This document shows positions 1 to 5,878 of a stretch of 7,028 bases of DNA, in pieces. Each line of letters begins with the position of its first letter. The first letter of the stretch is position 1. The notes below the pieces were generated by a model. That model did not search any database. It was given only the letters and a program-made list of their open reading frames with translations, and had not been told where the DNA came from. The position numbers were made by a program, and so were the translations under genes. Source of the stretch: an uncultured Burkholderiales bacterium (GTDB lineage: Bacteria; Pseudomonadota; Gammaproteobacteria; Burkholderiales; Burkholderiaceae_E); contig CAIUGQ010000180.1 of the NCBI GenBank assembly GCA_903898725.1, forward strand, positions 1 to 7,028, written 5' to 3'.

Positions 1-1
1 G

Positions 2-1699
2 CCGGCTGCCGCGCCAGCGGCACCGGTCGCCGCGCCGACCTTGCCCGCGCTTCCCGAGCCGGTCCTCGCCGAGGGCGAGCGCCTGATCGAGCTGGCCATC
101 GGCCCGCTCGAGCGCCCCGAGACGGCCGACCATCTCGCGGAACTCTTCACCGAGATCCCGGGCCTCGGCCGCATCGAGGCGACCGACGGCGGTCGCGCGG
201 ACGGCGAGGGCCTGCGCCGCTTCTGCATCATCACCTCGACGGCCGACAGCGATCTGCTCGACCTGTTCTCCTTCCATGTCGACCGCGACCAGGTCCGCAT
301 GGGCGCGGCCGCTGCCGCGGCACCCGTGCAGGCCCCCGCGGCCGTCGCCGAACCCGCGGCGCCCGCGCCGAAGGCCGCGGCGGTCGAGAACGCCGACTAC
401 GGCTTCTTCGTCGACCTTCCCGAAGCGACGCCTGCCCCGGCAGCTCCGGCCGCGGCCTCGGCCGCGCCGGCGACCGCTCCCGCACCCAAGCCCGCTGCGA
501 AGGCCGCCGAACGGCCGGCCACCGGCGCGACCGCGCTCGAGAGCACCTCGATCCGCGTGCCGATCGAGAAGGTCGACCAGCTCATCAACCTGGTCGGCGA
601 GCTGGTGATCACGCAGGCGATGCTGGCGCAGACCGGCCAGGCGCTCGATCCGGTCGTGCACCAGGGCATGTCCACCGGGCTGACCGACCTCGAGCGCAAC
701 ACGCGGATGCTCCAGGAAGCGGTGATGGCCATCCGGATGATTCCGATGGCGGTCGTCTTCAACCGCTTCCCGAGGATGCTGCGCGACCTCGCCGGCAAGC
801 TCGGCAAGCAGGTCGAGCTGCAGACCATCGGCGAGGACACCGAGCTCGACAAGGGCCTGATCGAGAAGATCACCGACCCGCTGACCCACCTCGTGCGCAA
901 CGCCGCCGACCACGGCATCGAGATGCCGGACGTGCGGGTCGCCGCAGGCAAGCCCGCGCTGGGCACGGTGACGCTCGCGGCGGCCCATCAGGGCGGCTCG
1001 ATCGTCATCGAGGTGCGCGACGACGGCCGCGGCCTGAACCGCGACAAGCTGCTGAAGAAGGCGATCGAGCGCGGCCTGCCGGTCAGCGACCAGATGACGG
1101 ACCAGGAGGTCTACGGCCTGATCTTCGAGCCGGGCTTCTCGACCGCCGCCGAGGTCACGGATGTCTCGGGCCGCGGCGTCGGCATGGACGTGGTCAAGCG
1201 CAACATCGCCTCGCTGGGCGGCTCCGTCGAGATCGACTCGACCGAAGGCCGTGGCATGCGGGTGTCGGTGCGGCTGCCGCTGACCCTGGCGATCATGGAC
1301 GGCATGTCCGTCGGCGTCGCCGAGGAGACCTACATCGTGCCGCTCGCCTCGGTGGTGGAGTCGATCCACCTGTCGGCGGGCGACATCAAGTCGGTCGGCG
1401 GCACCGGCCGCGTGGTCGAGGTCCGCAACGAGTACCTGCCACTGCTGGCGCTCGACGAGCTGTTCGCCGTGCCCCGCAAGGAGCCGGTCTCGGGCGGGAT
1501 CATGATCGTCGTCGAGGCCGAGGGCGGGCGGATCGCGCTCATCGTCGACGAGCTCATCGGCCAGCACCAGGTCGTCGTCAAGAACCTCGAGGCCAACTAT
1601 CGCAAGGTGCCGGGCGTCTCCGGCGCAACCATCCTCGGCGACGGCCAGGTGGCATTGATCCTCGACGTGTCGTGGCTGGTCCGCCGCGCACGTCACTGA
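2..1699 (+). CDS. cheA: Chemotaxis histidine kinase CheA, 5'-truncated (P2-like region to C-terminus)
   Basis: Cytoplasmic histidine kinase of the chemotaxis array; it autophosphorylates from ATP under receptor control and phosphorylates CheY and CheB. The frame is open to the left edge, so the TTG at 41 is not the true start and the His-bearing P1 domain lies outside. Numbering residues from codon 41: an alpha/beta stretch at 12-87 is probably a P2-like response-regulator-binding domain; 88-165 is an Ala/Pro/Lys linker containing DYGFF at 119-123; 166-235 is the P3 dimerisation helix pair (LINLVGELVI, LQEAVMAIRMIPM). The P4 ATPase domain shows the N box (HLVRNAADHGIE, 283-294), G1 (DDGRGL, 327-332), F box (FEPGFST, 362-368) and G2 (GRGVGMDV, 377-384). 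A CheW-like P5 domain fills about 413-546. All ATP-binding motifs are intact. cheW follows after 23 nt, as expected for one operon. Identity is very secure; the P2 assignment is less so. Confidence 0.97.
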   Translation, partial: PAAAPAAPVAAPTLPALPEPVLAEGERLIELAIGPLERPETADHLAELFTEIPGLGRIEATDGGRADGEGLRRFCIITSTADSDLLDLFSFHVDRDQVRMGAAAAAAPVQAPAAVAEPAAPAPKAAAVENADYGFFVDLPEATPAPAAPAAASAAPATAPAPKPAAKAAERPATGATALESTSIRVPIEKVDQLINLVGELVITQAMLAQTGQALDPVVHQGMSTGLTDLERNTRMLQEAVMAIRMIPMAVVFNRFPRMLRDLAGKLGKQVELQTIGEDTELDKGLIEKITDPLTHLVRNAADHGIEMPDVRVAAGKPALGTVTLAAAHQGGSIVIEVRDDGRGLNRDKLLKKAIERGLPVSDQMTDQEVYGLIFEPGFSTAAEVTDVSGRGVGMDVVKRNIASLGGSVEIDSTEGRGMRVSVRLPLTLAIMDGMSVGVAEETYIVPLASVVESIHLSAGDIKSVGGTGRVVEVRNEYLPLLALDELFAVPRKEPVSGGIMIVVEAEGGRIALIVDELIGQHQVVVKNLEANYRKVPGVSGATILGDGQVALILDVSWLVRRARH

Positions 1700-1712
1700 A
1701 CACCTTTCGGAC

Positions 1713-1718
1713 GGAGAG
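1713..1718 (+). promoter_or_regulatory. Ribosome binding site of cheW
   Basis: GGAGAG lies 4 nt before the ATG at 1723. This purine run and the good match of the following protein to CheW decide for 1723 over the in-frame ATG at 1672, which lies inside the cheA coding sequence and has no such site. Confidence 0.7.
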
Positions 1719-1722
1719 ACCC

Positions 1723-2214
1723 ATGGCTGCACATGATCGGGCGCACGACGCGGGAACGGCCGCGCGGCCTCGCGAGTACCTGACCTTCAGGCTCGGCGAG
1801 GAGGAGTACGGGATCGACATCCTGAAGGTCCAGGAGATCCGCGGCTACGAACAGCCGACCCGGATCGCCAACGCGCCCTCGTTCATCAAGGGTGTGGTGA
1901 ACCTTCGCGGCGTGATCGTCCCGATCGTCGACCTGAGGCTGAAGTTCAACCTCGGCTCGGCGGAATACAACGACTTCACGGTCGTGATCATCCTGAACCT
2001 CGGTGTGCGCGTGGTCGGCATCGTCGTCGACTCGGTGTCCGACGTGATGGAGCTCGCGCCCGAGCAGATCCGGCCGGCACCGGAAGTGGGCGCTGCCGTC
2101 GAGGCGGACTTCATCACCGGGCTGGGCACGCTCAACGACCGGATGCTGATCCTGATCGAGATCGAGCGGCTGATGAGCGCCGCCGACATGGCCCTGGCCG
2201 AGCAGGCCGCCTGA
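1723..2214 (+). CDS. cheW: Chemotaxis coupling protein CheW
   Basis: A 163-residue cytoplasmic adaptor linking receptor tips to the P5 domain of CheA. It is a single CheW/SH3-like domain at about 18-152 with a short poorly conserved N-terminus. Visible hallmarks are GEEEYGIDI (25-33), QEIRGY (37-42), the NLRG motif (60-63) followed by VIVPIVDLR, and GIVVDSVSDV (99-108). By comparison with E. coli CheW, E38 and R62 fall at the positions known to matter for receptor and CheA contact. Its length is normal for the family. It sits 23 nt after cheA and so is probably cotranscribed with it. A longer product starting at 1672 would add 17 residues of no CheW character and overlap cheA, so I reject it. 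Confidence 0.97.
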   Translation: MAAHDRAHDAGTAARPREYLTFRLGEEEYGIDILKVQEIRGYEQPTRIANAPSFIKGVVNLRGVIVPIVDLRLKFNLGSAEYNDFTVVIILNLGVRVVGIVVDSVSDVMELAPEQIRPAPEVGAAVEADFITGLGTLNDRMLILIEIERLMSAADMALAEQAA

Positions 2215-2220
2215 GCGGCC

Positions 2221-2278
2221 CCCGGCCCCTGCCGGGCACGGACGCGCGGGCATCCCGCTCGCGTGCCGGATCCGGCAC
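2221..2278 (+). other. Structured gap between cheW and the Cache gene: overlapping GC-rich hairpins
   Basis: Three simple inverted repeats occur in series: CCCGGC/GCCGGG (2221-2226 and 2231-2236, 4-nt loop), GCGGG/CCCGC (2246-2250 and 2254-2258, 3-nt loop), and the palindrome 2263-2278. A competing longer fold pairs 2235-2240 with 2262-2267 and continues through 2243-2244/2260-2261 into the middle stem (13 pairs, a 2-nt bulge and one mismatch). The long fold excludes the two outer hairpins. There is no T-run, so a classical intrinsic terminator is unlikely. Partial termination, a processing site or mRNA stabilisation are possible. I see no sigma-70 or sigma-28 promoter sequence in this gap. 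Confidence 0.5.
2263..2278. repeat. Perfect 16-bp palindrome GTGCCGGATCCGGCAC
   Basis: The 16 bases equal their own reverse complement. The element ends 8 nt before the AGGAG of the Cache gene. In RNA it would fold as a 6-bp stem with a GAUC loop; in DNA it could be a dimeric protein's site. No known regulator consensus is recognised. Confidence 0.6.
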
Positions 2279-2286
2279 CCCCTGCG

Positions 2287-2291
2287 AGGAG
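2287..2291 (+). promoter_or_regulatory. Ribosome binding site of the Cache gene
   Basis: AGGAG sits 7 nt before the ATG at 2299. This fixes the start there, where a signal peptide begins directly, rather than at the in-frame GTG at 2263, which would put 12 unrelated residues ahead of the signal peptide and lies inside the palindrome. Confidence 0.8.
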
Positions 2292-2298
2292 CATTGAC

Positions 2299-2769
2299 AT
2301 GAAGCACACCGGTTCGATCAAGGCCTGCGTCGCCGCCTTCGTGGCGGTCGGAGCGCTGGGTGTCGCCCACGCCAAGGGCGAGTTCGCGACGCCCGACGAG
2401 GCGACCGCGATGGTGAAGAAGGGCGTCGCCTTCATCAAGGCGAACGGCAAGGACAAGGGCTGGGCCGAGATCAGCAACAAGTCCGGCGTCTTCAACGACC
2501 GCGACCTGTACCTGGTGGTCTACGGGCTGGACGGCACCGTCCATGCGCACGGCGCGAACGAGAAGATGATCGGGCGCAACCTGATCGAGCTCAAGGACGT
2601 CGACGGCAAGCCCTTCGTGAAGGAGCGGGTCGAGCTCGGCCGCGCCAAGCCGAACTTCTGGCAGGACTACAAGTTCACCAATCCGGTGAGCAAGAAGGTC
2701 GAGCCCAAGCAGATGTACTGCGAGCGCCTGGACGAGACCGTCGTCTGCGGCGGCGTCTACAAGAACTGA
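2299..2769 (+). CDS. Exported single-Cache domain protein (sCache_2-like), putative periplasmic sensor
   Basis: A 156-residue protein with a likely Sec signal peptide: positive N-terminus (K2, K8), hydrophobic stretch about 10-22 and an AHA site after residue 25. The mature part is one small alpha/beta domain. A helix (about 33-48) precedes strands reading LYLVVYGLDGTVHAHG (70-85), then MIGRNLIELKDVDGKPF (90-106) and a C-terminal set with FWQDYKFTNP and KVEPKQMY. This order and these words fit sCache_2 sensor domains, which bind small ligands in receptors and kinases. Here there is no transmembrane helix or output domain. C141 and C150 fall on what should be neighbouring strands and could form a disulfide. 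It lies between cheW and mcp with its own strong ribosome site. Inference: a soluble periplasmic ligand-binding protein that works with the adjacent receptor. The domain family is fairly sure; partner and ligand are unknown. Confidence 0.85.
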   Translation: MKHTGSIKACVAAFVAVGALGVAHAKGEFATPDEATAMVKKGVAFIKANGKDKGWAEISNKSGVFNDRDLYLVVYGLDGTVHAHGANEKMIGRNLIELKDVDGKPFVKERVELGRAKPNFWQDYKFTNPVSKKVEPKQMYCERLDETVVCGGVYKN

Positions 2770-2818
2770 TCCGGCTATCGGCCGTCCTTCACCCCCTACA
2801 CAGACGATCGGCGAACCC

Positions 2819-4855
2819 ATGAAGCTCCGAGCCAAGTTGCTGCTGCTGCCCGCGATCGGTGGCGCCTCCCTCGTGGCCCTGTGCGTGCTCGTCACCCTGA
2901 TGCAGCTGCGCTCGAACCGCGAGCTCTCGAACCTGGCGGACGTGCGGTTCGAGAACTACGCGTCGGCGAATCGCGTCGAGGGTGAACTGGCCGCGATGCA
3001 CGCGGAGGCCTACCGGACGATCCTGTGGATCGACACGCTGCAGGCGTCAGTGGTCAACGGGCGGCGCGAAGCGCTCGTTCAGCGCGGCAAGGCGCTGGTC
3101 GAGAAGCTGGGTGCGATGCACGCCGCAGCCAACGCCGACGGAGCGGCCCGTCTCGACACGCTGAAGGCGGCCGCCCAGAAGTACGCGAAGGCGGTCGACG
3201 ACGCGATCGACTTGGCTTCGGTCGACGCAAACACCGGCCTCGCCGCGATGCAGACGGCCGATGGGCAGTACACGGCAGTGTCGAAGGTCGCCGCGGAACT
3301 GCTCGAGACCGAACGGCGCCTCGCCACCGACTCGGTGGCGGCCGCCAAGGCGCGCGACCAGCGCAACCTGATGGTCCTGTGGATCGCCACGGCGGCAGCG
3401 CTGCTCTGCGCGTTCGGATTCTCGGTGGTGTTCAACCGGCGCCTGCTGGTGCCGCTCAACGCGGCGCGCGAGGCGGCCGACTCGATCGCCGCGGGCGACC
3501 TGCGGGTGCGTCTGCCGGAGCCGCCGAATGACGAGATCGGGCAGATGATCTCGGCGCTGCGTCGGATGTCCGAACACCTGAGCCGCACGCTGGGCTCGAT
3601 CAAGGACTCCACCGAGCAGATCGCCACCGCGTCGACCGAGATCGCGGTCGGCAACAACGACCTGAGCCGGCGGACCGAGCAGCAGGCCTCGAACCTGCAG
3701 CAGACCTCCAGCAGCATGGAGGAGCTCACCGGCACCGTGGCGACCAACGCCGACAGCGCCCGTCAGGCCAACCAGCTCGCGCTCGGTGCCTCCGAGGTCG
3801 CGCGGCGCGGCGGCGAGGTCGTCGAGCAGGTCGTCGCCACCATGGGCGAGATCAGCGACAGCTCGCGCAAGATCGCCGACATCATCTCGGTGATCGACGG
3901 CATCGCCTTCCAGACCAACATCCTCGCGCTGAATGCTGCGGTCGAGGCGGCGCGCGCCGGCGAGCAGGGCCGCGGCTTCGCGGTCGTCGCGGGCGAGGTG
4001 CGCAGCCTCGCGCAGCGCAGCGCCGAGGCGGCTCGTCAGATCAAGGGCCTGATCACCGACAGCGTGGAGCGCGTCGACTCGGGCAGCCGCCTGGTGAAGG
4101 ATGCGGGCTCGACGATGTCCGAGATCGTGACCTCGGTGCGCCGGGTGACCGACATCATCGGCGAGATCTCGTCGGCGACCGGCGAGCAGAGTGCCGGCAT
4201 CGGACAGGTCAACACCGCAGTCAATCAGCTCGACCGGATGACCCAGCAGAATGCGGCCCTGGTCGAACAGAGCGCGGCCGCTGCCGAGAGCCTGAAGGAA
4301 CAGGCGCGACGCCTCGCCGAGGCCGTCGATGCGTTCCGACTCGACGACGGATCACGCGCCTCGTCCGATCCGTCGCCCTCGCGCAGCGCGCCGGCGCAGC
4401 AGCCGGTCGCCGATGCGGGACAGGGCACGTCCTGGGCGGCCGAGCCGTCCCTGTCGCTGCCGTCCGCTCCGGCTCCGGCCGCCCGGCCCGCGCCGATGCC
4501 GACGAGCCATGGCCATGCGGGCACCTCCGCGATGCCCGCGAAGCCTGCGGCCGCAGCCCGGCCCGCGCCCGCCGCCAAGCCGCCGGTGACGAAGGCGCCC
4601 GTGACCAAGGCGTCCGGATCGCAGCCGTCCGCTGCGAAGCCGGCGTCCGCCCGTCCGGTCCCGCCGAGCCTGATGGCATCGTCGGCCGCACCGTCCGCAT
4701 CGCCGGCGCCGGCGGCCCCGGTCTCGGCGGCGGCTCCGAAGGCGGACGCGCCGGCGCCCCGTCCTGCCGCGCCGAAGGCCGAGGCACCGCCCCGCGCCGC
4801 AGCGCCTGCGCCGAAGGCCGCGAAGGTGCCCGACGACGACTGGGAAGAGTTCTGA
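2819..4855 (+). CDS. Methyl-accepting chemotaxis receptor, Tsr-like, with long tether and C-terminal DWEEF
   Basis: A 678-residue inner-membrane receptor. TM1 is about 7-29, TM2 about 184-205, and the roughly 150-residue all-helical periplasmic part between them looks like a four-helix-bundle sensor; its ligand cannot be read from sequence. HAMP is about 206-258. The cytoplasmic hairpin closely follows E. coli Tsr (36-heptad class), with the conserved tip IDGIAFQTNILALNAAVEAA around 359-378. By alignment with Tsr, likely methylation sites are Q288, Q295 and E302 on the first helix and Q484 and E494 on the second. The Gln forms would be substrates for CheB or CheD deamidation. Residues 511-671 are an Ala/Pro/Ser/Lys tether, far longer than the 30-40 residues of Tsr/Tar, ending in a DWEEF pentapeptide. 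The gene starts 49 nt after the Cache gene. No good Shine-Dalgarno is visible before the ATG. A strong hairpin follows the stop. Confidence 0.95.
   Translation: MKLRAKLLLLPAIGGASLVALCVLVTLMQLRSNRELSNLADVRFENYASANRVEGELAAMHAEAYRTILWIDTLQASVVNGRREALVQRGKALVEKLGAMHAAANADGAARLDTLKAAAQKYAKAVDDAIDLASVDANTGLAAMQTADGQYTAVSKVAAELLETERRLATDSVAAAKARDQRNLMVLWIATAAALLCAFGFSVVFNRRLLVPLNAAREAADSIAAGDLRVRLPEPPNDEIGQMISALRRMSEHLSRTLGSIKDSTEQIATASTEIAVGNNDLSRRTEQQASNLQQTSSSMEELTGTVATNADSARQANQLALGASEVARRGGEVVEQVVATMGEISDSSRKIADIISVIDGIAFQTNILALNAAVEAARAGEQGRGFAVVAGEVRSLAQRSAEAARQIKGLITDSVERVDSGSRLVKDAGSTMSEIVTSVRRVTDIIGEISSATGEQSAGIGQVNTAVNQLDRMTQQNAALVEQSAAAAESLKEQARRLAEAVDAFRLDDGSRASSDPSPSRSAPAQQPVADAGQGTSWAAEPSLSLPSAPAPAARPAPMPTSHGHAGTSAMPAKPAAAARPAPAAKPPVTKAPVTKASGSQPSAAKPASARPVPPSLMASSAAPSASPAPAAPVSAAAPKADAPAPRPAAPKAEAPPRAAAPAPKAAKVPDDDWEEF
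4838..4852 (+). other. C-terminal pentapeptide DWEEF of the receptor
   Basis: The last five codons encode D-W-E-E-F, matching the xWxxF docking peptide (NWETF/NWESF in E. coli Tsr/Tar) that binds the CheR beta-subdomain and the CheB linker region. The Trp and terminal Phe, the key residues in the known cases, are both present. Confidence 0.85.
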
Positions 4856-4861
4856 GCACGG

Positions 4862-4893
4862 CGCGGTGCCGGGCAGCTCCGCCCGGCATCGCG
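4862..4893 (+). terminator. Strong hairpin after mcp (13-bp stem, 6-nt loop)
   Basis: The core is TGCCGGGC, AGCTCC loop, GCCCGGCA (4867-4888). The stem continues outward by a G-U pair and four more Watson-Crick pairs (4862-4866 with 4889-4893). It starts 7 nt after the mcp stop. No U-tract follows (CCTCCTT is the nearest pyrimidine run), so it may be a terminator of the GC-rich, tract-less type, a partial terminator, or a 3' stabiliser that sets the mcp to cheR expression ratio. Confidence 0.6.
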
Positions 4894-4941
4894 AGCGACG
4901 AACGCCTCCTTCCGATCCGTCCCACCGAGTCCTGCCCGCCG

Positions 4942-5007
4942 ATGACCCGCCGCCCGATTCCCCTCGCAGCTCCCCGCCCGGCGCCCCACCGCGCCGTGGC
5001 GCGATGA
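4942..5007 (+). CDS. Possible 21-codon leader ORF upstream of cheR
   Basis: An ATG at 4942 opens an Arg/Pro/Ala-rich 21-residue frame (MTRRPIPLAAPRPAPHRAVAR). Its TGA lies in the loop of the hairpin at 4998-5019, 13 nt before cheR. No convincing Shine-Dalgarno precedes it, and such frames arise easily in GC-rich DNA. It is kept as a weak candidate only because of its position and its ATGA overlap with the next mini-ORF. Confidence 0.15.
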   Translation: MTRRPIPLAAPRPAPHRAVAR

Positions 5008-5019
5008 CGGGGTCGCGCC
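4998..5019 (+). promoter_or_regulatory. Hairpin abutting the cheR start codon
   Basis: GGCGCGA (4998-5004) pairs perfectly with TCGCGCC (5013-5019), leaving an 8-nt loop TGACGGGG and one base before the cheR ATG. The loop holds the only G-rich stretch that could act as a weak Shine-Dalgarno. The left arm can alternatively pair with CGCGCC at 4990-4995. The arrangement would allow translational control of cheR, but this is inference from base pairing alone. Confidence 0.4.
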
Positions 5020-5024
5020 CATGA
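5004..5024 (+). CDS. Possible 6-codon mini-ORF overlapping the cheR start
   Basis: ATG at 5004 encodes MTGSRP and stops at TGA 5022-5024, so it overlaps the cheR ATG as ATGA. Its own start overlaps the stop of the 21-codon frame, again as ATGA. It has no Shine-Dalgarno. It is best read as a possible translational relay, not as a functional peptide; chance occurrence is quite possible. Confidence 0.12.
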   Translation: MTGSRP

Positions 5025-5878
5025 GTGCCCCGTCGCCGCTGGCCAGCGAAGTCGCCATCTCCCCCGGCGACTTCGAGCGTGTGCGTCGCCTGATCAAGGA
5101 ACGCGCCGGCATCCACCTGCAGCCGAGCAAGCAGAGCATGGTGCAGGGCCGGCTCGCGAGACTGCTGCGCGAGCACGGCATCGCCAGCTACGGCGCGCTG
5201 CTCGACACGGTCGAGCGCAACGGCTCGCCCCTGTGGCAGCCCTTCGTCAACGCGCTCACGACCAACCTGACCTCGTTCTTTCGCGAGGCCTACCACTTTC
5301 CGCTGCTCGCCGAGTTCCTGAAGCAGCAGCGCGGGCCGGTCCGGATCTGGTGCGCCGCCGCCTCGACCGGCGAGGAGCCGTGGTCGCTCGCGATCACCGT
5401 GCTCGAGACGCTCGGCACCGCGGCCCAGGCGTCGATCTATGCATCGGACATCGACACCGACGTGCTGCGCACCGCACAGGCGGGCGTCTACCCGATGGAT
5501 GGCGAGAAGGGCCTCGACGCCGGTCGCCTCAAGCGCTGGTTCCTCAAGGGCACGGCGGCGAACGCGGGCCTGATGCGGGTGCGACCCGAACTCAAGCGCC
5601 TGGTCGAGTTCGGCCAGATCAACCTGGTCCACGACCCGCTGCGCTTCCAGCAGCCGTTCGACGTCGTCTTCTGCCGCAACGTGATGATCTACTTCGACGC
5701 CCCGACGCAGCGCACGGTCCTGACGCGACTGCATGCGTCGATGCGCCCCGGCGGCCTGCTGTTCGTCGGCCACTCCGAGAACTTCTCGGCCCAGAGCGAC
5801 CTGTTCGCCTTGCGCGGCAAGACCGTGTACGAGCGACTCGCCGAGCGGAACGCACGGGAACCCGAATGCATCCGATGA
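5021..5878 (+). CDS. cheR: Chemotaxis protein methyltransferase CheR
   Basis: A 285-residue cytoplasmic enzyme that transfers methyl groups from S-adenosylmethionine to receptor glutamates. The N-terminal helical domain (about 13-75) contains KERAGIHL. The catalytic domain shows TTNLTSFFREAYHFP (80-94), the SAM-binding AAASTGEEPWS (112-122), ASDID (141-145), FCRNVMIYF (217-225) and GHSENF (250-255). The beta-subdomain loop KGTAANAG (176-183) followed by LMRVR has the same length as the E. coli/Salmonella loop that grips the receptor pentapeptide, though an Arg is Lys and a Gly is Ala here. That fits the DWEEF tail of the neighbouring receptor. ATG 5021 is the only plausible start. It is preceded by a poor ribosome site and a hairpin. 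The 3' end overlaps cheD. Confidence 0.97.
   Translation: MSAPSPLASEVAISPGDFERVRRLIKERAGIHLQPSKQSMVQGRLARLLREHGIASYGALLDTVERNGSPLWQPFVNALTTNLTSFFREAYHFPLLAEFLKQQRGPVRIWCAAASTGEEPWSLAITVLETLGTAAQASIYASDIDTDVLRTAQAGVYPMDGEKGLDAGRLKRWFLKGTAANAGLMRVRPELKRLVEFGQINLVHDPLRFQQPFDVVFCRNVMIYFDAPTQRTVLTRLHASMRPGGLLFVGHSENFSAQSDLFALRGKTVYERLAERNAREPECIR

Noticed and set aside
41..43. TTG as the start codon of cheA
   Set aside because: The frame is open to the window edge and the preceding codons encode the same Ala/Pro-rich linker; CheA needs an upstream P1 domain, so the gene is simply cut by the window.
2263..2298. GTG at 2263 as start of the Cache protein
   Set aside because: It would put 12 residues before an otherwise normal signal peptide, and the strong AGGAG is correctly placed only for ATG 2299.
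2215..2298. Sigma-28 (flagellar) promoter upstream of the Cache gene
   Set aside because: Neither a TAAA-type -35 nor a GCCGATAA-type -10 could be found in this gap, nor before mcp or cheR.
1693..2895. 400-residue minus-strand open frame across cheW, the Cache gene and the start of mcp
   Set aside because: It runs antisense to three well-supported genes, shows no recognisable domain, and is the kind of long shadow frame expected in GC-rich DNA.
4349..4834. Receptor tether as a frameshift artefact or inserted element
   Set aside because: The frame continues without interruption to a sensible DWEEF terminus, base composition matches the surroundings, and Ala/Pro-rich tethers are known in receptors of this type.
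4352..5773. 473-residue minus-strand open frame over the mcp tail and cheR
   Set aside because: The product is Arg/Gly/Ala low-complexity opposite the receptor tether and contains no known motif; it is antisense to clear genes.
5233..5865. Long in-frame extension upstream of cheD giving a 439-residue frame
   Set aside because: The extra residues are cheR read in another frame, Arg-rich and without domain character; CheD homology begins only after the ATGs at 5866/5875.
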